From NCBI GenBank assembly GCA_014529385.2, contig CM043958.1, positions 146,780,734 to 146,844,733 of the forward strand: a DNA stretch of 64,000 nt, in the 5' to 3' direction. The DNA is from Adiantum capillus-veneris. Its lineage: Eukaryota > Streptophyta > Polypodiopsida > Polypodiales > Pteridaceae. Each line of letters opens with the position of its first letter. The first letter of the stretch is position 1. Both the position numbers and the translations under genes were made by a program. This document shows positions 44,670-57,894 of the stretch, in pieces. A model generated the notes under the pieces. The model saw nothing but the letters and a program-made list of their open reading frames with translations. It was not told where the DNA came from and ran no database searches.

Positions 44670-45208
44670 ACCAAGCTCATGTACAAACAACGGGAATTCA
44701 CAATGGACATGCACAGATGTATTAGAGATTGATGAGAATGGGTGTATATTGGCCGAAAATGCGACATAGTATTCACAAGCATGTCAAATCTTGTGTTAAA
44801 TGCACGCTTCAAAAGCCAATAGAGCACGCGACTCTATTCAGATTATCTGTAGCACCCCGATGGAGTAACTACATTGTTGAATACCTCACCACCAGGATAC
44901 TGCCTGAGGGGATGAGTAGATCACGAATCAAAACGATCATGAAAGAGGCAGAAAACTATGTACTGATTGAGGACACTCTTTACAAGAGGGGCAAAGACAA
45001 TCAATTGAGAATGTGCGCGACTGAAGAGGAATACATTCCTATCTTAGAGCAAACACACGGCGGACAAGCTGGTGGACATTTCTCAGCTGACAAAACGACC
45101 AAGGCAATTCTTATTGCAGGCATATGGTGGCCTACACTATTCATGGACGATGAAGAGTTTGTGAAACGATGTGACGATTTCCAGAAAACGAAAATTCTGA
45201 GGGCGTGA
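44575..45208 (+). pseudogene. pol: Element B duplicated HHCC modules
   Basis: First module: LYKQGSDQILRLC, frameshift near 44665, AHVQTTGIHNGHAQ, a TAG near 44721, MGVYWPKM, CVKCTLQK. Linker with APRWSNYIVEYLTTR. Second module: LYKRGKDNQLRMC, QTHGGQAGGHF, IWWPTLF, CDDFQKTK, in which the second Cys of the usual C-x2-C is Phe. The two copies are plainly related to each other and in the same order as in element A. TGA at 45206. Confidence 0.75.
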
Positions 45209-45661
45209 GATGATATGCCCTTAAGGCCAATGATGGGTGCACGAGCGTTTGCGAAATGGGGAATAGATTTTGTAGGACCAATAGCGCCTCCAAGATATAA
45301 AGCACACGCTCAATACATTATTGTGGCAACAGATTATCTAACAAAATGGGTGGAAGCTAAAGCAACAGCCAGAAATGATGCAAAAACGACAGCACAGTTT
45401 TTATATAAGAACATTTTCACCAAATATGGCTTACCAATCGAGCTAGTGAGCGATAGAGGAACTCACTTCATCAATGAAGTGATCGAATTCCTATTGGATG
45501 AATTCATGGTAATTCACAGGAAATCCGCTCCCTACCACCCACAAGCGAACGGCCAAGCCGAAAGTACGAATAAGATTTTTGTGATAATTCTTACCAAAAT
45601 TGTTGGCGAATTGAGAGCTGACTGGGATCAAAAGCTGCATTTCAGCCTTATGGGCATCTAG
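45209..45661 (+). pseudogene. pol: Element B integrase catalytic core
   Basis: Same frame as the second HHCC module after the TGA. First Asp in KWGIDFVGP, second Asp in VSDRGTHF, Glu in NGQAESTNK, all intact. Frameshift near 45643 leads to the next segment. Confidence 0.9.
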
Positions 45662-47354
45662 AGTAGCTTATAAAACATCGATCGAAATGACTCCCTTCAA
45701 CATGGTTTATGGAATTCAAGCGATTTTTCCACTCGAGTTCCTTATCCCCACGCTTCGAGTCGCTAAACAATTAGAATGGATGGGCCATGAATTATCCAAT
45801 CAGGTAGATGTCCTGGAAAAACTGGATGAAACTAGATTGAGAGCCGTTGCATCAATCTACGCACAAAAACGAAACATGAAATCATTCTTTGATCAACATG
45901 TTATCAGCAAGGAATTTGCTACTGGGGATTACATCTTAATGTATACCCTGAAACAACATTCCCGAAAACTCAAAAAGCGAGGAAATGGACCCTATGTGAT
46001 TCATGACATATCACCTAGCGGTGCCATCAAACTTGCGACATTAGAGGGAGAGGAAATGCCTAACTGGATTAGTGGTTGCAGACTAAAGAAATACAACATA
46101 TCACTAACCACAGAGATGCTTGCCAAAATACACGCTGCGAAGGAGCGCAAAAACAAAGCAAAGGAAACAAAAGCTCAAGCGCAGGCCGAGGCCAAAGTGA
46201 GGATTTTAAAAAGAAAACAAACCTTACAACGACAAAGACTTTCTCAACCAGTCGACACGGCTCAAATTCCTTTGTCTATACTTCAAACTGATGAGCAATG
46301 GGAAACAAGAATCGATGTTCGAATCAATGTCAGACTCCCACATGGCAGATATCACCGAGCATTGATTGAAACAGGAGCAAGAGTCAACGCGGTCAACTTC
46401 TCCACTTACAGGATGCTTACAGATGAACCCCTCGTGCAATCCACACGTGATCTACAAGCAGCAAACGGTGCAACAATGCCAACATTGGGGATAGTAAACT
46501 TACCAATCAATCTTGATGGAAATAGTTGTCCTCATCAATTTTTCATAATGAAAGATGGAGAAATCAGAGAATCAATATGCTTGGGAGTTCCATGGATGAG
46601 AACGTACAATGCAGTCACTGAATGGTCAGAACATGCGTTAAGATACACACACGACTCTAACGTGTACATGACTCCATTCACCAAAACAGATCACTCGTGG
46701 CCAAGCCTCCCCATCGGCATAAAGCAACCGGCGAATCATCCAAAAACAACACAAAAGGTTATTCGGAAAGTATGGATAAAGAAAAGATTGTTGCCCAACA
46801 AACCAAGCAAGATATGTCTGCCTAAGGAAAAACTCCAAATCGAAGCAGCACCATCTCAAAGACCTTCAGAAGTTACTCCGAAGTGGAAATGGCAACCAAA
46901 AATAAAGACAACTACAGATTCGACGATCGAGCCCATAAGGAAACCCAAAACTCAAAACAAGAAGCCTGAATCTCCGAAATGGCAATGGAAACCGGTGAAA
47001 ACTAAAGCAGAATCTGTAAAGATGCAACAAACAACATATAAATGGGTTCCAAAAATAGTTGCCAGCACAACAATTACAATCAAGGAAAGAGCAATTCGAC
47101 TGCAAGCTCGCATGTTCCATAAACAGCTACCCTCGCCATCAAAAGCCACTAAAAACTACGTTCAGTTCCCACATCTTGCACAGCATATAGTTACCCAACA
47201 CATTGTCTCAAACATCAAAATAGGGCCATATTACACGGCCATGCATAGACACAGATTTCGAAACCCATGCACAGGCACCAAACCTTCGTCCGGGACGACT
47301 CAGACAAGGAATGGGGGAGTAATTGATAAATCTAGAAACAGTCAGGGCCATTAA
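45640..47354 (+). pseudogene. pol: Element B integrase C-terminus, second retropepsin-like domain (PR2), Trp-rich tail
   Basis: Open frame 45687-47354 with TAA end. In order: MTPFNMVYGIQAIFPLEF, an SH3-like end (GDYILMYTL, GPYVIHDISPSGAIKLATL), a Lys/Gln-rich linker, and PR2 at about 46290-46650. PR2 has ALIETGARVNAVNFSTYRML with the Glu codon at 46368 in the place of the catalytic Asp, then TLGIVNLPINL, HQFFIM, LGVPWMRTYNAVTEWSE. The Asp-to-Glu change argues against normal activity. The tail repeats Trp motifs: RKVWIKKR, PKWKWQPK, PKWQWKPV, YKWVPKI. Element A has the same three parts, so the gene end is real. Confidence 0.75.
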
Positions 47355-49587
47355 GGGGTCCAACGTGTATATATGTACATAATGTGTGTTTTCTTTTCAT
47401 TATTTAGAGTTCAGTTTCGAACATATTCGATCAAAACCTGGCAATTTTAGCGTTTTTGTATCATCTGACTAGCATAATAATGAGCTGTAATGACAAAATC
47501 CGGAGCATTGGGATACTACTAGAGAAAATATGTGCTTAAGGGTGAGTATAATAATCTTGGCTAAATTTTGCCAGTTAATAAGTATTTTCAATTTATTTTG
47601 TTTGATTTTCGTTAATAAAACATCCAAAAAAAAAAAATCTTGCTCACAAGTGTCGGAATAAAATTGTGGAAGAAAACGCCATGATAAGGTTATCAAGCAT
47701 GGAAGATATGAAGCTAATCTGAAGATGTCGAATTTCAGCCTTAATAATCATGACTACATTTCGCCAAAATCGCATCAAATGGTCATACGACGCCGGAATG
47801 ACAAACGGTTTGACCCACAAGTGGTATGCAGATTATATCGGGATCAAAGGTGAGAGAAATCAACCCTGTGTCATGAAAATCTCGGGAAGATATAGGTCAG
47901 GTAGGCCAAATTCTAGCTCATTGTTCATTTTCACCTTTTGAGAGAGAAGGAGAGAGCTTTTTGACTTAGAGCGAGCCGCCACGTTTCTACCCCGTACGGA
48001 CGGTCGGAGCCAGTGTATCACACCAGATTTCATAGGTATGTTCCCTATCAAGTAAAGATCAAGTCTGTTATGCATGCAAGCGCGAATCATCGCACAAACG
48101 GACGAAGGGATCAAATCAAAGTCGGATCGGGTCAAAGAGGTCAAGGGCCCTTAGAGGCACCTATACAAAACTTTTTTCAGCCACAGATCATATCAATGTG
48201 CTCCCCACAAGGTCAGGAACAAAGCCATGTGGTCAAATCTAAAATTAGTGGTGGTACACCGATCGCGATTGGTGTACCTCCCTGACAAAAAATGGGACAG
48301 ATCTTGCAAAGCACATCCCCTCAGCCTCGCCTACAATCAGCTGGTGTCAAAACCAATTTTGGCCTCCATGGTACGATCGCGATCAGTGCCCCCAGATGCA
48401 GATTTTACAACTTTTGACTTGGCCCATGCTTGGAACTCAGTTAAAAGTACACTCTCTTGAATTTTCAAGGAAAATACACAAATTTTGCTCATGGAATGGG
48501 CCCAATTTGTCAAACACAACCAAAAGGGAAAAATTTGACCTACAACTGCCAAAATCTTGTTAAAAATAATGATGGATGATTTGAAAGGTACACTTGTCTG
48601 ACTGAGAGTCAGAACAGTTGTAGAAACCCTCGAATGGATCTCAGAATCTCCTACAAGTGCAGATATAGTCGTTTCAGTCTCGAATGATCACACAAGATAG
48701 AATTGGAGCTGAGCCAATGCCAAAGACCCAAAGGTTACTTAGGGATGCTCAAAATCACATGGATATCCAAGGATTGTCTGAAAAATGCACAAATCTGGAA
48801 AACCTCCTAAGACAGGGTATAAAGTACCTAATAAGGTCAAAATCAGACAATGGAGTAGGCTGATGGTAGTAGAACATCATGGAAGCAGTGGGAGCCTTTA
48901 AACTAACTTCAACTAACTCCAGGATCCATCCAAAGTTCATCAGGACAACCCAATATGGTTAGACTTAGTAAAATATGGTCAAACAGTGAAAAATTGCTCT
49001 AATTTGTTCATTTTAAGTCCAAACTTGAAAATAAATCATCAGTGGGCTAGGCAGGCATAGGGGTTCATGACCATCTAGTTTTCACCAAAAACAGACGTAA
49101 AAGTACGATCGCGATCGGTGTACCTCAGCTTCAGATTTTGACAAAAACCTATCAGATCCCTTGTATACATCTTGTTCAAGTCACCACCCAAGTTTCAAGC
49201 CATTTGGACATCAAAAACTCATGAAAAGTCAGAGTCTAGTCCAAAACTCCCTTATAACCCAGAAATGGGACCTGTAAACTCAAAAATGGTTCAAATGACA
49301 CACAGAGTGGACCCTCCAACTATCAGCAACCCACTCATATGATCAAATCTAAATTTGGCCCTTGTACTACGATCGCGATCGGTGTACCTCAGACCCAGAA
49401 CTGGCTCAGATTTTTATCAATCATAGCCCTAGTCTCCCTAGTCCCACTGGTGAAATATGGACAAGAATGGATGAAATTTGTTCAAGTTATGATCAATTTT
49501 AACTTTTGAACTGTTTTTTACTAAAAGTCTAAATGCAATTGATTGCGAAGGGAAAATCCTGACAGCTTGTGATTCTCCTGACACAGA
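47355..49587 (+). other. Element B spacer between pol and ORF3
   Basis: 2.2 kb without a coding frame. TATA-like TATATATG at 47368-47375. A block near 47910-48040 aligns with the element A spacer and ends in a donor-like AG|GTATG at 48036. Palindrome cores lie at 48260, 48374, 49106 and 49370. The copy at 48252-48277 is close to the full 26-bp palindrome (GGTACACCGATCG plus its reverse complement). A possible acceptor, CTGACACAG, stands just before the ATG at 49588. Confidence 0.6.
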
Positions 49588-50455
49588 ATGCCTCGCCAAA
49601 AGAAAGAAAGGCAGTGGACAGCAGCACCAATGAAGTAGAGGAGCTCGCCACAAATGAAAAGGCTCACATCTCGGATGAAATACTTGCTCAAATCCCTGCC
49701 CACATATTCATCTCAAAGTTTAAGGATGCAGATGGTGACTTGGTAAAGACAACTATCATGCCACGGGAGATATGGAATCTCCACCAAAGGCCGGAGGTAA
49801 TAGAGTCAGTGCAAGCTGTATGCTTGGAGCAATTTTTCATATTACAGCCATGGGGGACAGATTACATGAGAGCCCACGAGCTCTATACAATATGATGGGC
49901 AGGCAATGCTCACAGACAAGGATGGGGCGAAGGTGAAGGTAAAGATCACCAAGGAAATCATCAACGAAGCTTTACATTTCCTCCCAGGGCAACATGATTT
50001 GCTGGAAAAGACAAAGTCACTAGATAACGAGAAAGCATTCGTCAAAGAAAAGGGGAATAAATACAAATACAGTGACATGATTTACGGAGAGCTGGAATTG
50101 CCGATGAGATTGATATCTCAGCATTTCGGAGTACAAAAGCCTCCTCGCTACACAGAGCGAATCCTCCACATTGCCATAGTCATGGCTCTAGCGATGGCAG
50201 AAAATAGAACCATTCGCTACGACTACGGTTCTTACATTCTGGAAAATCTGATTGAAGCAAATTTGAAAAGCTCGGCAAAAAACAAAACCTACATGAGTGC
50301 AGGGCCGATGCTAACCAGAATAGCATACCAAACTTTGGGAATGATCGAAGATTTGCCAGCTGCTGCCAGCTCTCAAACGGCCTTGATCCAGAAAGCCAAG
50401 CTGGTCGCTCACTCCGTAAGGACGACCCCTGGCGTGACATCATCGCGCTCAGCAA
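49588..50455 (+). pseudogene. Element B ORF3, N-terminal part
   Basis: Likely ATG at 49588, with an early frameshift, then frame to about 49895, another frameshift, then open to 50455 and beyond. VKTTIMPREIW and ITKEIINEALHFLPG align with VIELPMLPREL and IIITERVVAHALELSNEG in element A. Family not certain; same weak likeness to ATHILA ORF1-type proteins. No membrane segment seen. Confidence 0.5.
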
Positions 50456-52200
50456 AGGCCACCAATAAAAAATCGAGTGATGAAGAAAAAACGGAGACAG
50501 ATGACGAAGGAAAGTCTCAAGATTCTAAAGACAAAGGGCCCTCAGAGTTTGAGGAAAGCGAGGAGGAAGATTCAACAAATCTTCTCGAGAGAAAAGGAGA
50601 GGGAGAGAAGTGCAGTACCGCAGTCAGACCTGGAAAAAGCATATGCAGAAGCTCAAAAAAGAGTCGAGGAAAGACGAACCAAATTACGGGCTGGCAGACA
50701 GGCAAGGGCGGCTGAAACACAACAGGCACAAAAAAGAAGATTCAAAAGGGAAAGGCAAGAAAAGATAGAAAATGCAACTCGCCTACGGGCGGAGAAGCAA
50801 AGGTTAGAAGCGGAATAGAAGGCTGCGGAAGTGGACCTTTCTTCGCAGTCCACTAAAGGAACGAAGGAGAAAGACGCGGCTGATGAGACAAATCAAGCGG
50901 AAAAGCTTAAGAAGATCCAAAGAGACAGGAATCTAGAAGCGCGACGGGCGGCGGATCTCACCCGCCAAAGAATAATCAGGATTTTAAAGAAAAGAAAAGC
51001 GGAAGCATCGGCTTTGTAACAAGGAGAAGGGACTTCCAAGAAGAGACATGTACGAGAAGAATCAAGTCCACCTCTTCCCTCGCCCAAATCACCTCCTCCC
51101 TCGCCTAGAAAATCGCCTCCTCCCTCACCAAAATCTCCTCCTCCTCCCCCTTCCCCATGGAACAAAAAACCCCAACTCCTCCCCCTTCAACCTCGCAAAA
51201 GGAAGTTATACCACCTACTGAATCCATCGGATACCAAGAAGCCTGCCAGGCAGTGGGTGGATTTGATTACAGGCAAACTCTATGGGATTTAGAACGGAAA
51301 TTCCAGTGTCAGCATGTGGTGCTGAGTGAGAAGGAAAGACAGGTACAGTAAGCCCAACTAAAGCAAGCATCAGGGCAAGCAGAGTTAGAGATCCTGAGGA
51401 CGCAACTAGAACGCACAACGGAGGAAAGAGACCTTGAGCGACAACAAGCTCAGTCTCTGATCAAAGACTTGGTGGACGTCAGGACGGACTTGACCACCAA
51501 AGAGAAGGAGTGCCAAGAGCTGACGGCAAGTGTCCAGAAAGCAACAGAGCAGCTTGCCTACGAGAGTGCAAGATTCCAAAGACTTAGCAGTTCCTACAGC
51601 ACTGTCAAAGGCACTCTGACGACTTTAATGGCGAATCAGGAACCTGCTGGGGCATTGGCCTCCACATCTGACGATGCCACAACAGTGAACACTATAGCAG
51701 CGCTAAAAGCAGAGCTAGAGCAAGAAAAGCTTCAAAGACAGCTGCTCGTATCAGGGATGGTGGCCTAGACAACAGCAAATGAGCTAAAATTAAAAGAAAT
51801 GGAGCAGCAACTAGCTCAAGCAAAGCGCTGAACTACAGATTCAGAAGCAGATCGGTGACACACTGCTAAAGGAAAAAGATGATCTGCTATTTCAATAGCA
51901 AATCAAAGCAGAAAAATCCCAGACTCAACCACAACTGCTGCCTGGACAACAAGCGCCAGATTTTCTTGGAACATCACACCAAGGGCAATAGGAGCAGCAA
52001 TTTGAAGGGCCAGATCTGGATATAAGAGATGAACTCAATGAGAGCATTCAGGACATGCCAGAGGAGCCAGCCAAGGAGTACATGCTCTATGAAAAGAAGA
52101 TACTGGAGTCAGCAGCCCTGGCATACTTACAACCAGAAGAGAAGATGGAAGGATTTGGCCATGAGTACCTCCCGTTCCTCTGCTATGCCATGAAGCAATT
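50456..52200 (+). pseudogene. Element B ORF3, charged, Pro-rich and coiled-coil parts
   Basis: Ser/Glu-rich stretch, then Arg/Lys/Gln/Glu-rich helix (50480-51015, stops at 50816 and 51017). A run of SPPP repeats follows (51060-51150). The coiled coil covers about 51290-51830 (stops near 51348 and 51766) and an acidic end with EDLE-type sequence runs to 52200. Reading frame changes near 50460, 51155, 51830 and 52195. Same layout as element A. Confidence 0.5.
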
Positions 52201-52962
52201 TTGTGGATAGAAAAGATGTGGCCAGCCTTGTCACGAAACAAAGAAGGGGGTTACGAAGGCATTGCACTCACAGTGGAAGAAGCTCAGGTGCTTGTCGATG
52301 ACCACCCCAAGTGGAGGCAGAAGTGGTTGGACAAAAGGCCACAGGATCTAACAAATTACCACAACGCTCCTCAACATATACAAATAGATCCTATATTCTG
52401 CCCAGTCCCTCGAAGACGTACTTGGAAAGATTTCACCACATGGAAGGGGTCAAGGCCGCACAAGCTAAATTACCCGGTTCTGACAGCAAAGCAACCCCCT
52501 ATGGTGGCCTACATGGTCAGCACACTAAACTCAATAGTCACTTTGCTGCGGGATGTCCCCGATTTGGCATGCCAGATGTTAGTAAAGATAGCCCGGATGA
52601 TCGTCACCTGCATCCAGGTGTTTAAAGACACTCAAGGCGACGATCATCCATGGAATCTATTCTTGGAAGGACACAAAGTCATCTGTTGGAATCTACAGGA
52701 TTCACCGCCACGGCACATCTTGATGGCCATGTACTCCAGGCTAATGTACCTGCCATCACACTACTTGCAGACATTTGAAGAGGCCTTCGTCACAGGATTC
52801 TTCGAAATGGATTCAAGGATTTTCCATCCCATGGCGAAGGACCTCAAGGCAAGGTACGTAGCATACCAACACACCTTATCGGAAAATCCATTCAGACAGC
52901 ATCAAGAAGCCCTCGAAGCCGTCCTCAAACAAGAAGTTTTTCAGCGACACTCGCTTCCTTAG
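52201..52962 (+). pseudogene. Element B ORF3, conserved C-terminal domain
   Basis: Open frame to TAG 52960-52962. WRQKWLDKRPQDL, FCPVPRRRTWKDF, LNYPVLT, VAYMVSTLNS, VPDLACQMLVKIARM, YLPSHYLQTFEEAFVTGFFEM and LKARY align with element A ORF3. It ends 64 bp before the 3' LTR. Family unknown. Confidence 0.6.
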
Positions 52963-53013
52963 AGCCACATCAACGGCCAAAGCACTGAACATGCACGAGG
53001 GCGTGCAAGGATA

Positions 53014-53026
53014 AGGAAGGGGGGAG
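53014..53026 (+). other. Element B polypurine tract
   Basis: AGGAAGGGGGGAG-type purine run directly before the TGTTTGG start of the 3' LTR. Confidence 0.88.
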
Positions 53027-53926
53027 TGTTTGGCGGACGAAGCAGCTAGCGGCCGTAGCTAGAGGATCATATTTTTCTGAGAAACCATTGTAAAATTCTT
53101 TTGTAAAGAAGCATCTCTAAGCCGGGAAATTGTCAAAGGATGTATGATTATTCTTATGGGAGCAATTATATACTAGAGAGCTAGTTAAAGGGTTGGGAGC
53201 TTATGGCCGGACAAGTCATTTTGTAAAGACCTAATCTATAAAGGTCAATTTTTATAAGTTTGAGGATAATCTTTTGAATGGAGAGATGAGAAGACAGCGT
53301 ACGTTTGACAGCTCCTTCTTGTTCAAAATTGTAATCTTCGCCATTGCGGCTACAGTAATCCAAATTCAGATTTGATTATTGCATTGTGTTCCTCTCCTCT
53401 TGCTCTATCATTCAAGTGTAATCATTCAAGATTCAGTGTAGGTTTTCAACACGAGTTGGAGGCCTTAAATCTCTGTTTTGAGTGTCTATATGCATGTTAT
53501 ATGTTGTTTTGACCCTAGGAGAGACCCTAAAACGACCCATTAGGATCACCTGTTCGCTGTTTTTGCTGACTTTGAGACGAATGATCGCGATCGTTGTACC
53601 TCTCTAGAATGCTGTGACAGTGATAGGATATGTTCCTGATAATCCCCTGTAGCCTCCCTTCAAGTTTCGTGCGATTCTGATATGATTTGCATGGTAAACG
53701 GGCGTGATGACTGAAGAACGGTGTAGGAGGACATAGGCAGATTACTTGGCGATAATGCGTTTGATTTGCTTGTAGAGTTAGTAAGTTGCATCTCTTCGAG
53801 TTCACTTCATTAGGATTGACACCCTAGTGAGTTCCCATGCCTCATCCGAGTCGCTTCCCCTGTATTAATAATATGTTGATGCTTGAGAGCTATGCTATGG
53901 ACGTCCGTCGCAGCGACCCGCAAACA
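53027..53926 (+). repeat. Element B 3' LTR
   Basis: 900 bp, TGTTTGGCGG to CCGCAAACA, followed by CTCCC. Palindrome copy GATCGCGATC at 53583-53592. The 5' copy has a G/A-type loss at a different CpG, so the parent had the full site. Confidence 0.95.
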
Positions 53927-53931
53927 CTCCC

Positions 53932-55030
<1,099 letters not shown>

Positions 55031-55098
55031 ATCTAGATCGTTTCCTTTGACCAGTGGATATTTGCAAGGACCATTGGGTAAGGACCACCTCTCAAGCC

Positions 55099-55107
55099 TA
55101 TATAAAG
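55099..55107 (+). promoter_or_regulatory. TATA-box-like site
   Basis: TATATAAAG in CCTATATAAAGAGGCC, typical of plant LTR promoters. If 34682-35321 plus 53932 onward is a 3' LTR of element T, this would be its promoter. No second copy to prove it. Confidence 0.35.
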
Positions 55108-56376
55108 AGGCCTCCGCTAACCACAAAGGGGGAAGACACAAGTGAAGGAGGAATACACTAGCTCCATGCACTCTACGTTGTAAGCACCACTAAGCACATT
55201 ATGCACCCGAAGCTAGAGAGCTCATGGAATCATGTTGAGTTGCAAGCTTGGGCATTTTAGCATTGGCAACACCACTATTTCCCCTATTCTCCACCACACC
55301 ATGGTTGAATTACTAGTCACGACCACTCCATGCACATAAGGTAGTCACTACTCTCCTGCGAGGCAACATGAGCACGCTGGATTGAATGCATCGACACCAT
55401 GCTACCTTGGGCCGCTCTCCATGTTGGTGATTGACGTCGTCGGTGGTTGCATCGTCTTAATGTTTTCCCTCAACTAACCTTCCCGCTAACTCCAACTTTG
55501 CCATGCACCATATGGCGCTTGCATTCCATCATGAATCCCTAGTGCCAAGAGCCAGGTTTGTAACCATCAAGACCACCATTTGTAAGTATTATCATCGCAA
55601 ATAAAAGGGTGCTATGTTGTCTTGATCTTTGGGGTCCATTCTCTGTTGTCCTTAGTTTTTGTTTCTCACATTCATGGGATGTTTCGTCTCCTGTATATCA
55701 CTCTGCTTGTGCTCCATCACATGCGGCCTCTCCAATCACTCAGTAAGCTCCATTTCGACCTTGTCACATATCACCCTCATACACACACTCCTAACTGTTG
55801 ACTATGCATTTTCTACGTGCGGATGTTTGTTGTATCACCCTTTCATGTTGATTACCTAGAGGGCATTTCACTTTGGCTACCCCAAGTCATGTATGTATGC
55901 ATCCTAGCCGCACTTATGCTAGGTGGTGCCCCTCTCTACCTCTAGGATTACACCTACCTTGAGATGATGCTTGGGGATGTTCCGGCTATGTGTGGTGTAG
56001 AGGCCATCCCATATGGCATGTCATTTCCGGAAATTAGCACCTTTTCTCTGCTTCATAATAACGTGCAAAGTTTTTCTTGAAGTGGGTGCAAGCAAGAAAT
56101 TGTAGGTCGACGTGCAAAACAGAAGCACAAATGCACCACAGAGCGCCCACTTCAATATCAAGTAAATCTCCATGCCATTTCAGGTGGCCAAAACTCACAA
56201 TGGGCAGTGGGGGCAGTAACTGATTCTACAGGATATCCATCTTGAAACAGCAAGGATAACAACGCCAAATTTATGGAGAAATCTCTAGAGGCTATACATT
56301 TACGGCCTATCAATGTAAAAAATTAGATGTAGAGCTTGCTTTGCGATCCATCATGTGAGGCGTAGCAGCTTGCAAA

Positions 56377-56378
<2 letters not shown>
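55108..56378. other. No gene seen
   Basis: Mixed sequence without a coding frame I trust. It may be the R/U5 end of the element T LTR plus older DNA. Confidence 0.3.
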
Positions 56379-56445
<67 letters not shown>

Positions 56446-56452
56446 GAGTTGT

Positions 56453-56516
<64 letters not shown>

Positions 56517-56543
56517 TGGCTGTGAGCGTTTGTCTACATGTCT

Positions 56544-56619
<76 letters not shown>

Positions 56620-56640
56620 AGAGAAGAGATAGAGAGAGAT
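56379..56640 (+). repeat. Compound (GA)n / (GT)n microsatellite
   Basis: GA runs at 56379-56440, 56478-56512, 56547-56582 and 56585-56614, with a GT run at 56450-56477. Confidence 0.95.
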
Positions 56641-57186
56641 GATTTTGTGTGTGTGGGGGGGGGGTATTGAGCAATGGCGGGACTTTCAAAACCATCCACG
56701 CTTTAGTTTTTTTTTAATTCTTGGACATAAATGTTCTTTTTAACCAAGTGAGCCAGCCGGTGGGTTTAGAGGAGCTAGTGAATGGAGGGATTGAATCTTG
56801 TGATGCACTTTTGCCACTGGGTAGTGGGACTTCAGCGGGAATCCACACCTAGGGATTTTAGGTAAGCGCTGCAAGTCCTCTATGTCCCTCAGTGGGATGT
56901 AGCTCTTACTCGCTCCACACATACCACATGGGATCCTTCACATTTTTCAAGAACCCACCACTAGTGCTTATGACTCTTTCTTGAATGTTGCAATGCACTC
57001 ACCAATCAAACATTTTCATTCTTTATTTTAACATTTTTAGATATATACGAGATTTTTCACTAACAAAAAGGGAACACATCACTACGGCCTTAGCCCTTTG
57101 GGCAGGCCAAAAAAACATTCATCATCAAAGCTCAAAAGCTTCTATAAGAGATCAAGGTTCAAGCAAAGGAAAATACTTTCTCTCTT
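56641..57186. other. No gene seen
   Basis: Contains a weak A-box-like stretch on the minus strand near 56750 (TGGCTCACTTGG) without a B box. Nothing else. Confidence 0.25.
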
Positions 57187-57320
57187 GTGGACGGGAGCTA
57201 GCTCATTTGGTTGAAGCACTTGAACATTGTGACCCGGGTCATGGGTCCAATCGGGTTGAATGATGCTCGAAGGTGCACTTTGTATCTTACAAGTGAGAAT
57301 GCTCATACATTATAAAAAAT
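57187..57320 (+). mobile_element. Possible tRNA-derived SINE
   Basis: A-box-like TAGCTCATTTGG at 57199-57210 and a B-box-like GGTCCAATCGG at 57244-57254, 45 bp apart, with GTGACCCGGG between, as in tRNA heads of plant SINEs. A short body follows and the end is A/T-rich (TAAAAAATAATAAAT). Both boxes deviate from consensus. Not a working tRNA gene: no acceptor stem closes. Confidence 0.5.
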
Positions 57321-57860
57321 AATAAATATTTATCTCTCCCTCTCTCTCTCTCTCCCGAGGGTCTAAGAAGTTACTTACGATAGGGGCTCACCTTTTCAAA
57401 GACCCTCTCTTCAAAAGCCTAGACTTGAAAGCTTTGAGCAAGCTTCAAAAAGATGTGGATTCAATAGACAGAACAAATACGGAGAGGAGAAGGGCGAAGA
57501 ACATGGTACCCATAATGGACTGGAATTGGAGCTGATCTCTTGAGACAGCTAATTCCAGTGTTAGAAGATTTCAGCTACTAGTGTGAGAAGATTTCAGACA
57601 GTAGACTGGACAGAAATCAGAAACTAGACTCGAATTTGGGTACTAGAATAAGAATCATACTGATGTACTGGAAATAAGGTTCAGATTCAGATTCAGAAGA
57701 CTGGATGAGAAGTAAGTGTAACTGGAATATATGCCATGATTGGGATTACAGATCAAGATTACAGCGAATATGATTTACAAAGAGAGTACAGCCGACAATA
57801 CTGCCAATGATTCTCAAGTACAAGTGTAGCCAAAGTGCTAACCCAAATGATAACGATTGC
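57321..57860. other. No gene seen
   Basis: Short (CT)n at 57331-57354, then AG-rich DNA with GATTTCAG and CAGATTCAGATTCAG repeats. Confidence 0.3.
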
Positions 57861-57886
57861 CAACCCGATTACAATGTAATGGGCCC

Positions 57887-57894
57887 TATTTATA
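57887..57894 (-). promoter_or_regulatory. TATA-like box on minus strand
   Basis: On the minus strand GTATAAATAGGGCCC, a good plant TATA context. May belong to an LTR or a transposon reading leftward. Confidence 0.3.

Larger units (their letters stand above)
35322..53926 (+). mobile_element. Element B: complete 18.6-kb Ty3/gypsy-type element
   Basis: Paired LTRs (35322-36233, 53027-53926) and a perfect 5-bp target duplication CTCCC (35317-35321, 53927-53931). A tRNA-Asp-type primer site and a polypurine tract complete the ends. Order: leader, gag, protease, RT, RNase H, HHCC twice, integrase, second protease-like domain, Trp-rich tail, spacer, ORF3. At 18.6 kb it is long for a Ty3/gypsy element. 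At least three frameshifts and five stops in gag-pol and several more in ORF3 make it non-autonomous. In the first 240 bp the two LTRs differ at about ten sites, mostly C/T and G/A. Confidence 0.95.

Noticed and set aside
57190-57262. tRNA gene
   Set aside because: A and B boxes deviate and no acceptor or anticodon stem closes; a SINE head is more likely.
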